DNA of 6,182 bases from an uncultured Selenomonadales bacterium (GCA_946407175.1 CAMJNB010000087.1:1-6182), one strand, 5' to 3'; numbered from the stretch's first letter, positions 1-5,785 are shown. Numbers and translations are program-made. Notes: generated by a model from the sequence alone, not told the origin.

Positions 1-700
1 GGTAGGTGTTGCCTGTGGGACTTTTACCGTTTTGGTCTGAAGTTCTGAAATCTTTATAATGCGCCATATTTATTTTTAATACCATTCTATTGATTTTGCC
101 GTCATAGTTGCCGTACTCATCTCTGTCATAACGTTCTGTATAGGCTATATCGGCGCCGGGAGTTTTGTCATAAAAAAAATTGATAGAAATTTCTCTAACC
201 GTCGCATCTTTATCGTTAAAGCTAAAGCCGTAAGAAGTTTCAATTAACTTGAGCGCTTCTTCTGCCCACCACGTATAAAGCGCGTCTATTATATATTTTT
301 TATCTTTGGCAGTTCCAATCGTGTCATCTTTTATAGTTGTAGGCAAAATAAATTTTAAACCGCGTTTGGTAAAACTCGTACCCGTAAAATGTTTTACGGC
401 ACCACTTTCCGGCACAATGGAGATTTTAGTTTTAACGGTTTTGCCGCCGGCGTCGGAGCCGGTAATTGCGCCGGTATCCTTATTATTAAGATTAATGCCG
501 CAGTAAGTCATTAAAAAATCATTGGCGTTTTTTGACTTTTTGCAATCTGCAATCATATTTTTAATCACTTCATTTGCAGTTGCGACTTTACCGCCGGTTG
601 CGGCTTTAACGGCTTCATTGAGTGCATCTTTTCCACGTTTTTTTGTGGTATCCAATGCCGCCATAAATTTTTTAATAACTTCTTGTTGAGACATTGCCAT
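1..700 (-). CDS. N-terminal part of a large, probably secreted protein (putative metallopeptidase family seen in selenomonads); 3' end outside window
   Basis: An uninterrupted frame of 233 codons runs leftward from an ATG at 700 and leaves the window without a stop. The start is supported by an SD-like AGGGTG at 708-713, 7 nt upstream; a second ATG at 694 is too far from that site. There is no signal peptide. The protein begins MAMSQQEVIKKFMAALD and continues with a helical, Lys-rich segment, a DFLMTYCGIN stretch near residue 75, a Gly/Asp/Thr segment (TGAITGSDAGGKTVKT) and a YTWWAEEALKLIE segment near residue 158. I recall this arrangement from very large Negativicutes proteins in which a zinc-peptidase HEFTH motif follows soon after this point and calcium-binding repeats come later. 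That is memory, not visible here: the expected zinc site would lie just beyond position 1. Lack of a signal peptide would fit type I secretion through a C-terminal signal. The reading frame is secure; the function is tentative. Confidence 0.72.
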   Translation of the reverse strand, partial: MAMSQQEVIKKFMAALDTTKKRGKDALNEAVKAATGGKVATANEVIKNMIADCKKSKNANDFLMTYCGINLNNKDTGAITGSDAGGKTVKTKISIVPESGAVKHFTGTSFTKRGLKFILPTTIKDDTIGTAKDKKYIIDALYTWWAEEALKLIETSYGFSFNDKDATVREISINFFYDKTPGADIAYTERYDRDEYGNYDGKINRMVLKINMAHYKDFRTSDQNGKSPTGNTY

Positions 701-785
701 AACTTTTCACCCTATTTACGTACCAAGTATCATTTACTCATCAAATTTATAACAATCAAAACAAGAGACCTTTTTTAATAAATGG

Positions 786-814
786 ATTATAAATTACCGT
801 TTAAATAAAGTCAA
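786..814 (-). promoter_or_regulatory. Sigma-A promoter of the gene starting at 700
   Basis: Read on the minus strand there is a -35 TTGACT (809-814), a 17-bp spacer and a perfect -10 TATAAT (786-791). This predicts transcription starting near 779 and a leader of roughly 80 nt before the ATG at 700. Five of six -35 bases and all six -10 bases match consensus, so strong constitutive vegetative transcription is likely. No operator-like palindrome overlaps it. Confidence 0.8.
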
Positions 815-854
815 AAATCTTGAGGGTTTACGGTGAATTCTGGCAACGGACGAG

Positions 855-926
855 CATGAAATTTTTTAGTAGCGTTCGGCTACACGCTACATTCTAATTG
901 CTACCGGCTTTAAAAAATTATTCATG
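855..926. repeat. 72-bp imperfect palindrome overlapping the 3' end of obg
   Basis: The left arm CATGAA plus ATTTTTTA (855-868) is complementary to the right arm TAAAAAAT (911-918) plus TTCATG (921-926), with only two unpaired bases (919-920). A further short pairing AGC (871-873) with GCT (907-909) extends it. The interior holds a second inverted repeat, GTAGCG (869-874) with CGCTAC (885-890). The right arm includes the last two codons and the stop of obg. In the obg mRNA this would be a long hairpin at the stop codon, but no U-run follows it, so it is not a standard intrinsic terminator. It could protect the 3' end or be a small mobile palindrome. Confidence 0.6.
871..912. repeat. Degenerate heptanucleotide array (NGCTAMN-like), obg 3' side
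   Basis: The bases between the arms of the palindrome fall into six consecutive 7-bp units: AGCGTTC, then GGCTACA, then CGCTACA, then TTCTAAT, then TGCTACC, then GGCTTTA. Most carry a GCTA or GCTT core at the same phase. The decamer GCTACCGGCT at 900-909 recurs twice at 5917-5926 and 5931-5940, which links this array to the one near the right end of the window. Confidence 0.55.
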
Positions 927-2204
927 CCATTCAAATTCCATTTTGCCGATATGAACAGTCATACCTTCTTTAATGCCGCGTTCCTTAAGTTTAGCGTCAA
1001 GATTTTTCATACGCCAAATGAATTGAAAGCGGCGTAAACCTTCGGAGTTGTCGAAGTTAGTCATAGCGACGAGCTTTTCAAGATTTTTGTTGCGTACAAT
1101 AAATTCTGCGGCGTCATTGCGAGTGATAATAACTTCGTCTTCGTCCTTATCAAGGTCAAAAACTTTTATGTCGTCGGTGACGGCAACGGGTTCAACGTCC
1201 TTGCCGTGCTTGTCGAGCCATTCGCCAATGTAATTAATGAGTTCCTTGACATTTTGGCGCGTGACTGCGGAGACTGCGAAAAATTTTATACCTTCATCCT
1301 GCGCGAGCTTTTCAAGTTTCGGAAGATTATCAGCGGCTTGCGGCAGGTCAATTTTATTTGCTACTAAAATCTGCGTACGTGCGGCAAGATTTTCACTGTA
1401 CTTTTTCAGTTCAAAATTAATTTTGTGAAAATCTTCAACGGGGTCACGTCCCTCAACCGACGCGGCGTCAACAATGTGCAGAATTAATTTCGTGCGTTCG
1501 ACGTGGCGCAAAAATTCGTGTCCCAATCCTACGCCTTCTGCCGCGCCTTCAATAAGACCGGGTATGTCCGCCATGACAAAATTTTTTTCGTAGTCAAGCT
1601 TAACTACGCCGAGCACGGGTACAAGCGTGGTGAAGTGGTAATCGGCAATTTCGGGACGCGCCTCACTTACCGACGTGATTAAGCTGGACTTGCCGACGCT
1701 GGGATAACCTACAAGCCCTACATCAGCCAAAAGTTTCAATTCCAAAATTAAATCGCGACTTTCGCCGGGTTCGCCCAATTCGGCAAAGGTAGGCGCACGA
1801 CGTGACGAAGATTTAAATTTGGCGTTACCGCGACCGCCTCTGCCGCCCTTTGCAACAACTACGCGCTGATTCGGCAAAGTTAAATCCGCAAGCAGTTCAC
1901 CTGTCACGGCGTCTTTCACTACGGTACCGCGCGGCACTTTTATGACGCAATCTTCCGCGCCGCGTCCGTACTGATTTTTTGTTTCGCCGTGTTCACCGTT
2001 CTTGCCGATAAATTTTTTGTTGTAGCGAAAATTTAAAAGCGTGTTTACGTTTTCATCAACAAGCAACACGATATCGGCGCCTTTGCCGCCGTCGCCTCCG
2101 TCGGGTCCGCCTTTCGGCACAAATTTTTCACGGCGAAAAGAGGATTTGCCGTTACCGCCGTCGCCCGCCTTCACGCTGATTTTACTTTTATCTATAAATT
2201 GCAT
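918..2204 (-). CDS. obg: Obg/CgtA-family GTPase, 50S ribosomal subunit assembly factor
   Basis: This is a complete 428-residue Obg protein, a GTPase that binds the large ribosomal subunit late in assembly and links GTP or ppGpp level to growth. The N-terminal Gly-rich Obg fold (about 1-158) has the expected GDGGNG, GGPDGGDGG and GGRGGRGN segments. The G domain follows, with P-loop GYPSVGKS (166-173), switch I FTT (191-193), DIPG (213-216), NKID (283-286) and SAV (312-314). A C-terminal OCT domain (about 345-428) ends in FEWHE. All nucleotide-binding motifs are intact. The ATG at 2204 is preceded by an SD AAAGGGA (2209-2215). The gene has its own consensus promoter (2276-2304) and a leader built of heptad repeats. 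The usual Firmicute partners rplU and rpmA are not upstream; a divergent glycosyltransferase is there instead. The stop codon lies within a large palindrome. Confidence 0.98.
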   Translation of the reverse strand: MQFIDKSKISVKAGDGGNGKSSFRREKFVPKGGPDGGDGGKGADIVLLVDENVNTLLNFRYNKKFIGKNGEHGETKNQYGRGAEDCVIKVPRGTVVKDAVTGELLADLTLPNQRVVVAKGGRGGRGNAKFKSSSRRAPTFAELGEPGESRDLILELKLLADVGLVGYPSVGKSSLITSVSEARPEIADYHFTTLVPVLGVVKLDYEKNFVMADIPGLIEGAAEGVGLGHEFLRHVERTKLILHIVDAASVEGRDPVEDFHKINFELKKYSENLAARTQILVANKIDLPQAADNLPKLEKLAQDEGIKFFAVSAVTRQNVKELINYIGEWLDKHGKDVEPVAVTDDIKVFDLDKDEDEVIITRNDAAEFIVRNKNLEKLVAMTNFDNSEGLRRFQFIWRMKNLDAKLKERGIKEGMTVHIGKMEFEWHE

Positions 2205-2220
2205 ATTGTCCCTTTCAATA

Positions 2221-2275
2221 ATTAAAAATTAAAAACTGCAAGCTACAAGCTTTAAGCTTTAAGCTTTAAGCTAAA
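2221..2275. repeat. Heptanucleotide repeat array forming the obg leader
   Basis: Reading the plus strand, two ATTAAAA units (2221-2234) and one 6-bp remnant ACTGCA are followed by AGCTACA (2241-2247), three exact AGCTTTA units (2248-2268) and AGCTAAA (2269-2275). The array begins next to the obg -10 box (2276-2281) and ends about 5 bp before its SD site, so it makes up nearly all of the obg 5' untranslated region. Because AAGCTT is self-complementary, the units can pair with one another in RNA or in slipped DNA. Confidence 0.8.
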
Positions 2276-2304
2276 ATTATATCGGTACGCAAAATTTAAG
2301 TCAA
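2276..2304 (-). promoter_or_regulatory. Sigma-A promoter of obg
   Basis: On the minus strand the -35 TTGACT (2299-2304), 17-bp spacer and -10 TATAAT (2276-2281) match the vegetative consensus almost perfectly. Predicted transcription starts near 2269, at the edge of the heptad array, giving a leader of about 65 nt. Its -35 lies only 5 bp from the -10 of the divergent glycosyltransferase promoter, so the two polymerase sites overlap. Confidence 0.8.
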
Positions 2305-2306
2305 CG

Positions 2307-2315
2307 TGCTATAAT
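2307..2315 (+). promoter_or_regulatory. Extended -10 promoter of the GT9 gene
   Basis: TGC followed directly by TATAAT (2310-2315) is an extended -10 element. The hexamer 17 bp upstream does not resemble TTGACA, which such promoters can tolerate. Transcription would start near 2322, about 23 nt before the chosen ATG at 2345. It overlaps the divergent obg promoter. Confidence 0.55.
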
Positions 2316-2344
2316 TTCCAAAAAAACTTATGACTGGAGTTAGT

Positions 2345-3505
2345 ATGTACAAAAAAATTTTGGTGATAAATTTAATGCATTTGGGAGATTTAATGTTGGT
2401 GACGCCGGCATTGCGTACGCTGAGAAAAAATTTTCCCGCCGCACATATCGCCCTGCTTGCCGATAAAAAACTTGCTGACTTGGTGCAACTTAACAAGCAC
2501 ATTGACGAATGTATTTTGATTGACAAGAAAGGCGCTGACGATACCTTTATAAACTTTGTAAAATTTATTTTCAAGATTCGCGCGCAGAAGTTTGACTTGG
2601 TGATAAACCTGCACCGAAACGAAAGAGCGTCGGCGTTGGCGGCATTCAGTGGCGCAGATAAAATTGTCGGCTACTCTAAACCTCTCTTTTCATTTTTTTT
2701 CACGAAGGTCATGGACAATCCGTCTATAGCGCACCACATTAAGCACGGCTTGAAAACTGAATACGTGCCGGGTTCGCAACATCAAGTTAAATCGCATTTT
2801 GACGTACTGCGCGAGGCAGTCGGCATTACCGAATTTGACGACGGCGGTCTTGAAATGTGGATTGACGCCGAGACGAAGAGTAACGCGGAAAAAATTTTTA
2901 ATGAAAATTTCCCGCCTAATACAAAGGTTATCGCCTTCAATATCGGTGCAAGCTGGCAGACAAAGCGCTGGCTTGACGAATACTTTGCAATCTGCGCGGA
3001 CACCTTGATTAAGCGCGGCTACGGCGTGGCATTTTTGGGCGGACCGATGGACGTTGAAATTGTCGACGCCTGCGTTGCAAAAATGGCAGAAAAAAATAAT
3101 CCCCTGCTTAAAATTTTCACGGGGAAATTTAATCTTGCTACGGTCGCGGGATTTTTGGATAAATGCGTTTTATTTTTGACTACGGATTCGGGACCAATGC
3201 ACATAGGCGTTGCACGAAATATTCCAATCGTTACAATGTTCGGCGCGTCGCCTGTACCGGGCTTTTATCCCTACGACGCGAAAGATATTTTGATTCAGTC
3301 GCCGGAGCCGTGTCACCCTTGCGGTCAACATACTTGTCCGAGAGTCGGCGAAGATAATTTGGCTTGCATGAAAAAAATTCCCGTCGCAGTTGTAATGAAG
3401 TACGTTGACGAGCTTTTAAAAAAATATGGTCAACCGGCAGAAAAAATCCCGCGCATTTACGGCGCTTATCAATGCCGCGTTGTAAGTACGGCGTTAAAAC
3501 GGTAG
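2345..3505 (+). CDS. Glycosyltransferase family 9 protein, ADP-heptose:LPS heptosyltransferase-like
   Basis: This 386-residue protein belongs to glycosyltransferase family 9, whose best-known members add heptose from ADP-heptose to the LPS inner core at the cytoplasmic face of the inner membrane. It opens with the family's KILVINLMHLGDLMLVTPALR (from residue 4), including the GD pair at 14-15 in the place of the catalytic Asp of WaaC-type enzymes. Later come NIGASWQTKRW (199-209) and TTDSGPMHIG (279-288), which form the donor-binding C-terminal domain. A cysteine-rich signature follows, with Cys323, Cys326, Cys331 and Cys341. An upstream in-frame ATG at 2330 has no SD; the ATG at 2345 has CTGGAG at 2334-2339, 5 nt away, and starts the family-typical N-terminus. 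The exact sugar and acceptor cannot be read from sequence. It supports an outer membrane with LPS. It diverges from obg and converges on the Fic gene. Confidence 0.93.
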   Translation: MYKKILVINLMHLGDLMLVTPALRTLRKNFPAAHIALLADKKLADLVQLNKHIDECILIDKKGADDTFINFVKFIFKIRAQKFDLVINLHRNERASALAAFSGADKIVGYSKPLFSFFFTKVMDNPSIAHHIKHGLKTEYVPGSQHQVKSHFDVLREAVGITEFDDGGLEMWIDAETKSNAEKIFNENFPPNTKVIAFNIGASWQTKRWLDEYFAICADTLIKRGYGVAFLGGPMDVEIVDACVAKMAEKNNPLLKIFTGKFNLATVAGFLDKCVLFLTTDSGPMHIGVARNIPIVTMFGASPVPGFYPYDAKDILIQSPEPCHPCGQHTCPRVGEDNLACMKKIPVAVVMKYVDELLKKYGQPAEKIPRIYGAYQCRVVSTALKR

Positions 3506-3527
3506 TCTGCAGTTGCCTTTCAAGCGA

Positions 3528-4133
3528 TTATAAATCTTCACTCCGATATGCAAAATAATTTTCGTAAAAATAGCTGGCGTCTAATCCCTTCATAAAAATT
3601 TCCCTGTCATAAATTTTTTCAGTCAATGCGTCGAATAAAATTTTTTTAATTTCTGCGTCGTCAATCGGACTGCGCTCCATTGCTTTCAAGTAGTCATTCT
3701 TATCTATCTTGCTCCAATCCACAACTTTTTTTAATTCCGTCTTAAAAATATGGTCAAGCCAAAGACGCATACTCCTGCCGTTACCTTCGCGAAAAGGATG
3801 CGCTACATTCATCTCAACGTATTTTTCTACAATTTCATCAAAACTTTTCTGTGGCATTTTTTCAATATTTTTCACGGCGTCCAAAAGGTACAACGCCGAT
3901 GCGAATCTGAAATTCCCCTTTGAAATATTTTCGTCGCGCAATTTCCCCGCAAAATAATAAATCTCTTCAAATAAGTTTTTATGTATCGCGGCAAGCGTTT
4001 CAAAAGTTCCCGCCGGCATCTCGTCAAAAAAATTCCCGCTCCAAAGATTAATCGCCTTTTGCTTACTGATTTTTTCTTCGACTCGCGCAAGTTCAATTTG
4101 ATTTTTTATGTGAAATTTATTTTTCAGCGCCAA
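3528..4133 (-). CDS. fic: Class III Fic-family AMP-transferase with C-terminal inhibitory helix
   Basis: This 201-residue protein has the Fic core motif HPFREGNGR (112-120), whose His is the catalytic base and whose Gly-Asn-Gly-Arg loop holds ATP phosphates for transfer of AMP to a protein hydroxyl. A conserved FAGKLRDENISKGNFRF segment precedes it. Near the C-terminus SYFYEN (187-192) fits the inhibitory pattern [S/T]xxxE[G/N], with Glu191 expected to displace ATP. This makes it a single-chain, self-inhibited class III Fic. The spacing from motif His to inhibitory Glu, 79 residues, equals what I recall for Neisseria meningitidis NmFic (H107, E186), and the proteins look alike along most of their length. 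I chose the TTG at 4133 because GGAAGGGG (4142-4149) lies 8 nt upstream; a GTG at 4142 overlaps that SD. The gene lies 33 bp after engB on the same strand. NmFic-type enzymes modify DNA gyrase and topoisomerase IV, but the target here is unknown. Confidence 0.93.
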   Translation of the reverse strand: MALKNKFHIKNQIELARVEEKISKQKAINLWSGNFFDEMPAGTFETLAAIHKNLFEEIYYFAGKLRDENISKGNFRFASALYLLDAVKNIEKMPQKSFDEIVEKYVEMNVAHPFREGNGRSMRLWLDHIFKTELKKVVDWSKIDKNDYLKAMERSPIDDAEIKKILFDALTEKIYDREIFMKGLDASYFYENYFAYRSEDL

Positions 4134-4166
4134 AATTTTCACCCCTTCCGTCCGCTAAATTAATTC

Positions 4167-4802
4167 CTACTGTTTCAGCGAATCTGATATCACGTCAAGT
4201 AAATCTGCGCGACCGGAATGAGTTTGCGAAGAGTACGGCAGTATTGAAAGCTCCTCGACGCCGAAAGAATTGTTGATAACGGCAAGTTGTTTACGCTGTT
4301 CATTTTTGCTGAGTTTATCAGCCTTCGTAGCAATGACAAGCACGGGGACATTATTTTCAACGAGCCACACGAAAAATTTTTTGTCGCTGTCCATAGGCGC
4401 GTGACGCATATCGACAAGTTGACAGACAAATTTTAAGTTGGGACTTGAAAGCAGGTATTCTTCAATAAACTTCGCCCAAATGCGGCGGTTAGTCTTACTT
4501 GTCTTGGCGTAGCCGTAACCGGGCAGGTCAACCAAATGAATCGGAGTAAAATTATTTTCAGCCGTGACATTATTTTCAGATTTCAAAACTGCGCGGAAAA
4601 AATTAATGGTCTGCGTCTTGCCTGGCGTCTGTGAAGTGCGTGCAAGATTTTTTCTGTTGCAAAGAGAATTTATAAGAGAGGACTTGCCGACGTTTGAACG
4701 ACCGATAAAGGCAAATTCCGGCAGTGTTTCTTCAGGATACTGCGCCTTGCTTACTGCAGAAATTATGTATTCGCTTTTAATGATGTTAATATTTTCATTC
4801 AA
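4167..4802 (-). CDS. engB: EngB/YsxC-family GTPase, ribosome biogenesis factor
   Basis: This is a complete 211-residue TRAFAC GTPase of the EngB (YsxC/YihA) family, needed for late 50S subunit assembly and essential in many bacteria. Motifs are all present: P-loop GRSNVGKS (34-41), switch I with GKTQT (61-65), VDLPGYGYAK (91-100), TKAD (159-162) and SSQ (191-193). The frame opens at a TTG at 4820, but the family starts only a few residues before IKSEYIISAV. The TTG at 4802 is therefore preferred, and it has GCGGTGAT (4807-4814) with 8 nt between its GG and the start. An insertion of about a dozen residues between switch I and the DLPG motif carries a duplicated ENN segment (75-86). The protein ends in TAG at 4167, 33 bp before fic, so the two are probably cotranscribed. 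Firmicute engB is often next to lonA or clpX; neither is here. Confidence 0.96.
   Translation of the reverse strand: MNENINIIKSEYIISAVSKAQYPEETLPEFAFIGRSNVGKSSLINSLCNRKNLARTSQTPGKTQTINFFRAVLKSENNVTAENNFTPIHLVDLPGYGYAKTSKTNRRIWAKFIEEYLLSSPNLKFVCQLVDMRHAPMDSDKKFFVWLVENNVPVLVIATKADKLSKNEQRKQLAVINNSFGVEELSILPYSSQTHSGRADLLDVISDSLKQ
4545..4580 (-). repeat. 18-bp in-frame tandem duplication inside engB
   Basis: Two adjacent 18-bp units encode SENNVT (residues 75-80) and AENNFT (81-86). Both share the core CTGAAAATAAT and agree at 14 of 18 positions. The duplication preserves frame and accounts for most of the extra loop between the switch I strand and the DLPG motif compared with Bacillus YsxC, as I recall that protein. 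Confidence 0.75.
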
Positions 4803-4814
4803 GTTAATCACCGC

Positions 4815-4843
4815 TTGCAAAATTTTTAAAAATATTTTACCAT
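4815..4843 (+). promoter_or_regulatory. Weak candidate promoter of the phytase-like gene
   Basis: TTGCAA (4815-4820), a 17-bp spacer and TACCAT (4838-4843) match the sigma-A consensus at four of six bases each. This would start transcription near 4850, about 20 nt before the TTG at 4870. It overlaps the engB -10 and SD on the other strand. The match is weak, so a promoter inside engB is an alternative. Confidence 0.3.
4834..4842 (-). promoter_or_regulatory. Possible extended -10 promoter of engB-fic
   Basis: On the minus strand TGG followed by TAAAAT (4834-4839) is an extended -10 with five of six consensus bases. Transcription would start near 4827, about 25 nt before the TTG start. No good -35 exists because the expected place is the C-run opposite the G8 tract. 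Confidence 0.4.
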
Positions 4844-4853
4844 ACCGTGCAAA

Positions 4854-4861
4854 GGGGGGGG
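4854..4861 (+). repeat. G8 homopolymer at the SD position of the phytase-like gene
   Basis: Eight consecutive G residues follow AAA and lie 8 nt before the TTG start at 4870. No other G or C run of this length is seen in the window. The tract is in the place of the SD site, so changes in its length would alter SD-to-start spacing. Confidence 0.85.
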
Positions 4862-4869
4862 CGGTTACT

Positions 4870-5757
4870 TTGAACAGAAAAATTTTTATAATGGCGGCGT
4901 TAATTTGTACGTTGGTGCTGACAATATTTTCTGCGGCAAGTGCGGCAAAGACAACGGGGCTGTGGCGGCTTGACGCGGTTACGGAAAAAATGCCGCGAAA
5001 TTTTCGGCTGATGACGGACGCTTGGAAAAGAACTTCTGCAGACTATGAACCGTCACGAAAATACTTGGACACGTTCCATGCGTCGGGCAGTGGTCAACCT
5101 ACACTTTCAGAACTGAAAAATATTTATGACGCGCTGAAAGAAATTGCGCCCAATGCAAAAAAAATTTATATTGTCGACCTGCGGCAGGAATCTCACGGTT
5201 TTGCCGATGAATATCCCGTAAGTTGGTACGTCAAGAAAAATCGCGCCAATATGGGAAAAAGTTTTACGCAAATTGCAAATGACGAAGAGCAACTCTTGAA
5301 CAATCTGCGCGGCAAGTCAACGAAGTTTGTACCGCTCGGCAAGTACGCCACGCAACATTTTAAAGCTAAGACATTTGCGCCGAAAAAAGTTTTGACAGAA
5401 AAGCAGGCGGCGGAAGCGGCAGGATTTAACTACGTGAGATTTTATGCGTTGGACAGAGCTTTTCCTTCGCCTAAGGTTGTCGACGAATATTTAAACTTCC
5501 TCGCGCAGATTGACGACGATGCGTGGTTGCATTTTCACTGTCACGCGGGGCAGGGACGCACGACGACATTTTTGGCAATGTACGACATTTTAAAGCACCC
5601 CGATTTGACGTTGCAGGACATTTTGACGCGGCAATATTATTTGGGCGGTATTAATTTGTACGACGAACACCACCGTTACGGTATGATTCTTTTTTACAAG
5701 TACGTGCATGAAAATACAGAGCAAAAGTGGAGCGAATGGCTCAAATGTAACGTTTAA
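4870..5757 (+). CDS. Exported PTP-like cysteine phytase (inositol polyphosphate phosphatase)
   Basis: This 295-residue protein resembles PhyA of Selenomonas ruminantium, a protein-tyrosine-phosphatase-fold enzyme that removes phosphates stepwise from phytate. The frame is open upstream to 4564, but that part is antisense to engB. The TTG at 4870 gives a proper signal peptide: NRK, a hydrophobic core (residues 5-20) and a cleavage site after ASA (25). The signature loop HCHAGQGRTT (223-232) holds nucleophile Cys224 and phosphate-binding Arg230. Asp195, in the loop LDRAFPSP, is the likely general acid; the Asp-to-Cys distance of 29 matches Asp223 and Cys252 of PhyA as I recall them. AWLHFHC before the loop and DILTRQYYLGG after it also match. 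The loop has His225 and Gln228 where PhyA has Glu and Val, so substrate preference may differ. The protein would act in the periplasm or outside the cell. It is transcribed alone, ending at a terminator (5786-5818). Confidence 0.9.
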   Translation: MNRKIFIMAALICTLVLTIFSAASAAKTTGLWRLDAVTEKMPRNFRLMTDAWKRTSADYEPSRKYLDTFHASGSGQPTLSELKNIYDALKEIAPNAKKIYIVDLRQESHGFADEYPVSWYVKKNRANMGKSFTQIANDEEQLLNNLRGKSTKFVPLGKYATQHFKAKTFAPKKVLTEKQAAEAAGFNYVRFYALDRAFPSPKVVDEYLNFLAQIDDDAWLHFHCHAGQGRTTTFLAMYDILKHPDLTLQDILTRQYYLGGINLYDEHHRYGMILFYKYVHENTEQKWSEWLKCNV

Positions 5758-5785
5758 ACTAAAAATTTTGTAAGAATATAAAGCG

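Noticed and set aside
306..506. Plus-strand open frame of 66 residues
   Set aside because: It lies wholly opposite the real minus-strand gene at 1-700, has no SD and no recognisable domain.
855..926. Palindrome as a standard rho-independent terminator of obg
   Set aside because: The stem is mostly A-T and no U-run follows it in the direction of obg transcription.
2240..2275. CRISPR-like repeats
   Set aside because: The units are 7 bp, directly adjacent and without spacers, so this is a simple tandem repeat.
2330..2344. ATG at 2330 as the start of the GT9 gene
   Set aside because: No SD precedes it, while the ATG at 2345 has CTGGAG at a suitable distance and begins the family-typical sequence. 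The CTGGAG would be coding if 2330 were used.
2296..2614. Two minus-strand open frames inside the start of the GT9 gene
   Set aside because: They are opposite a well-supported glycosyltransferase, lack SD sites and show no family resemblance.
4564..4869. N-terminal extension of the phytase-like frame to an ATG at 4564
   Set aside because: This stretch is antisense to engB, has no SD, and would bury the clear signal peptide about 100 residues inside the protein.
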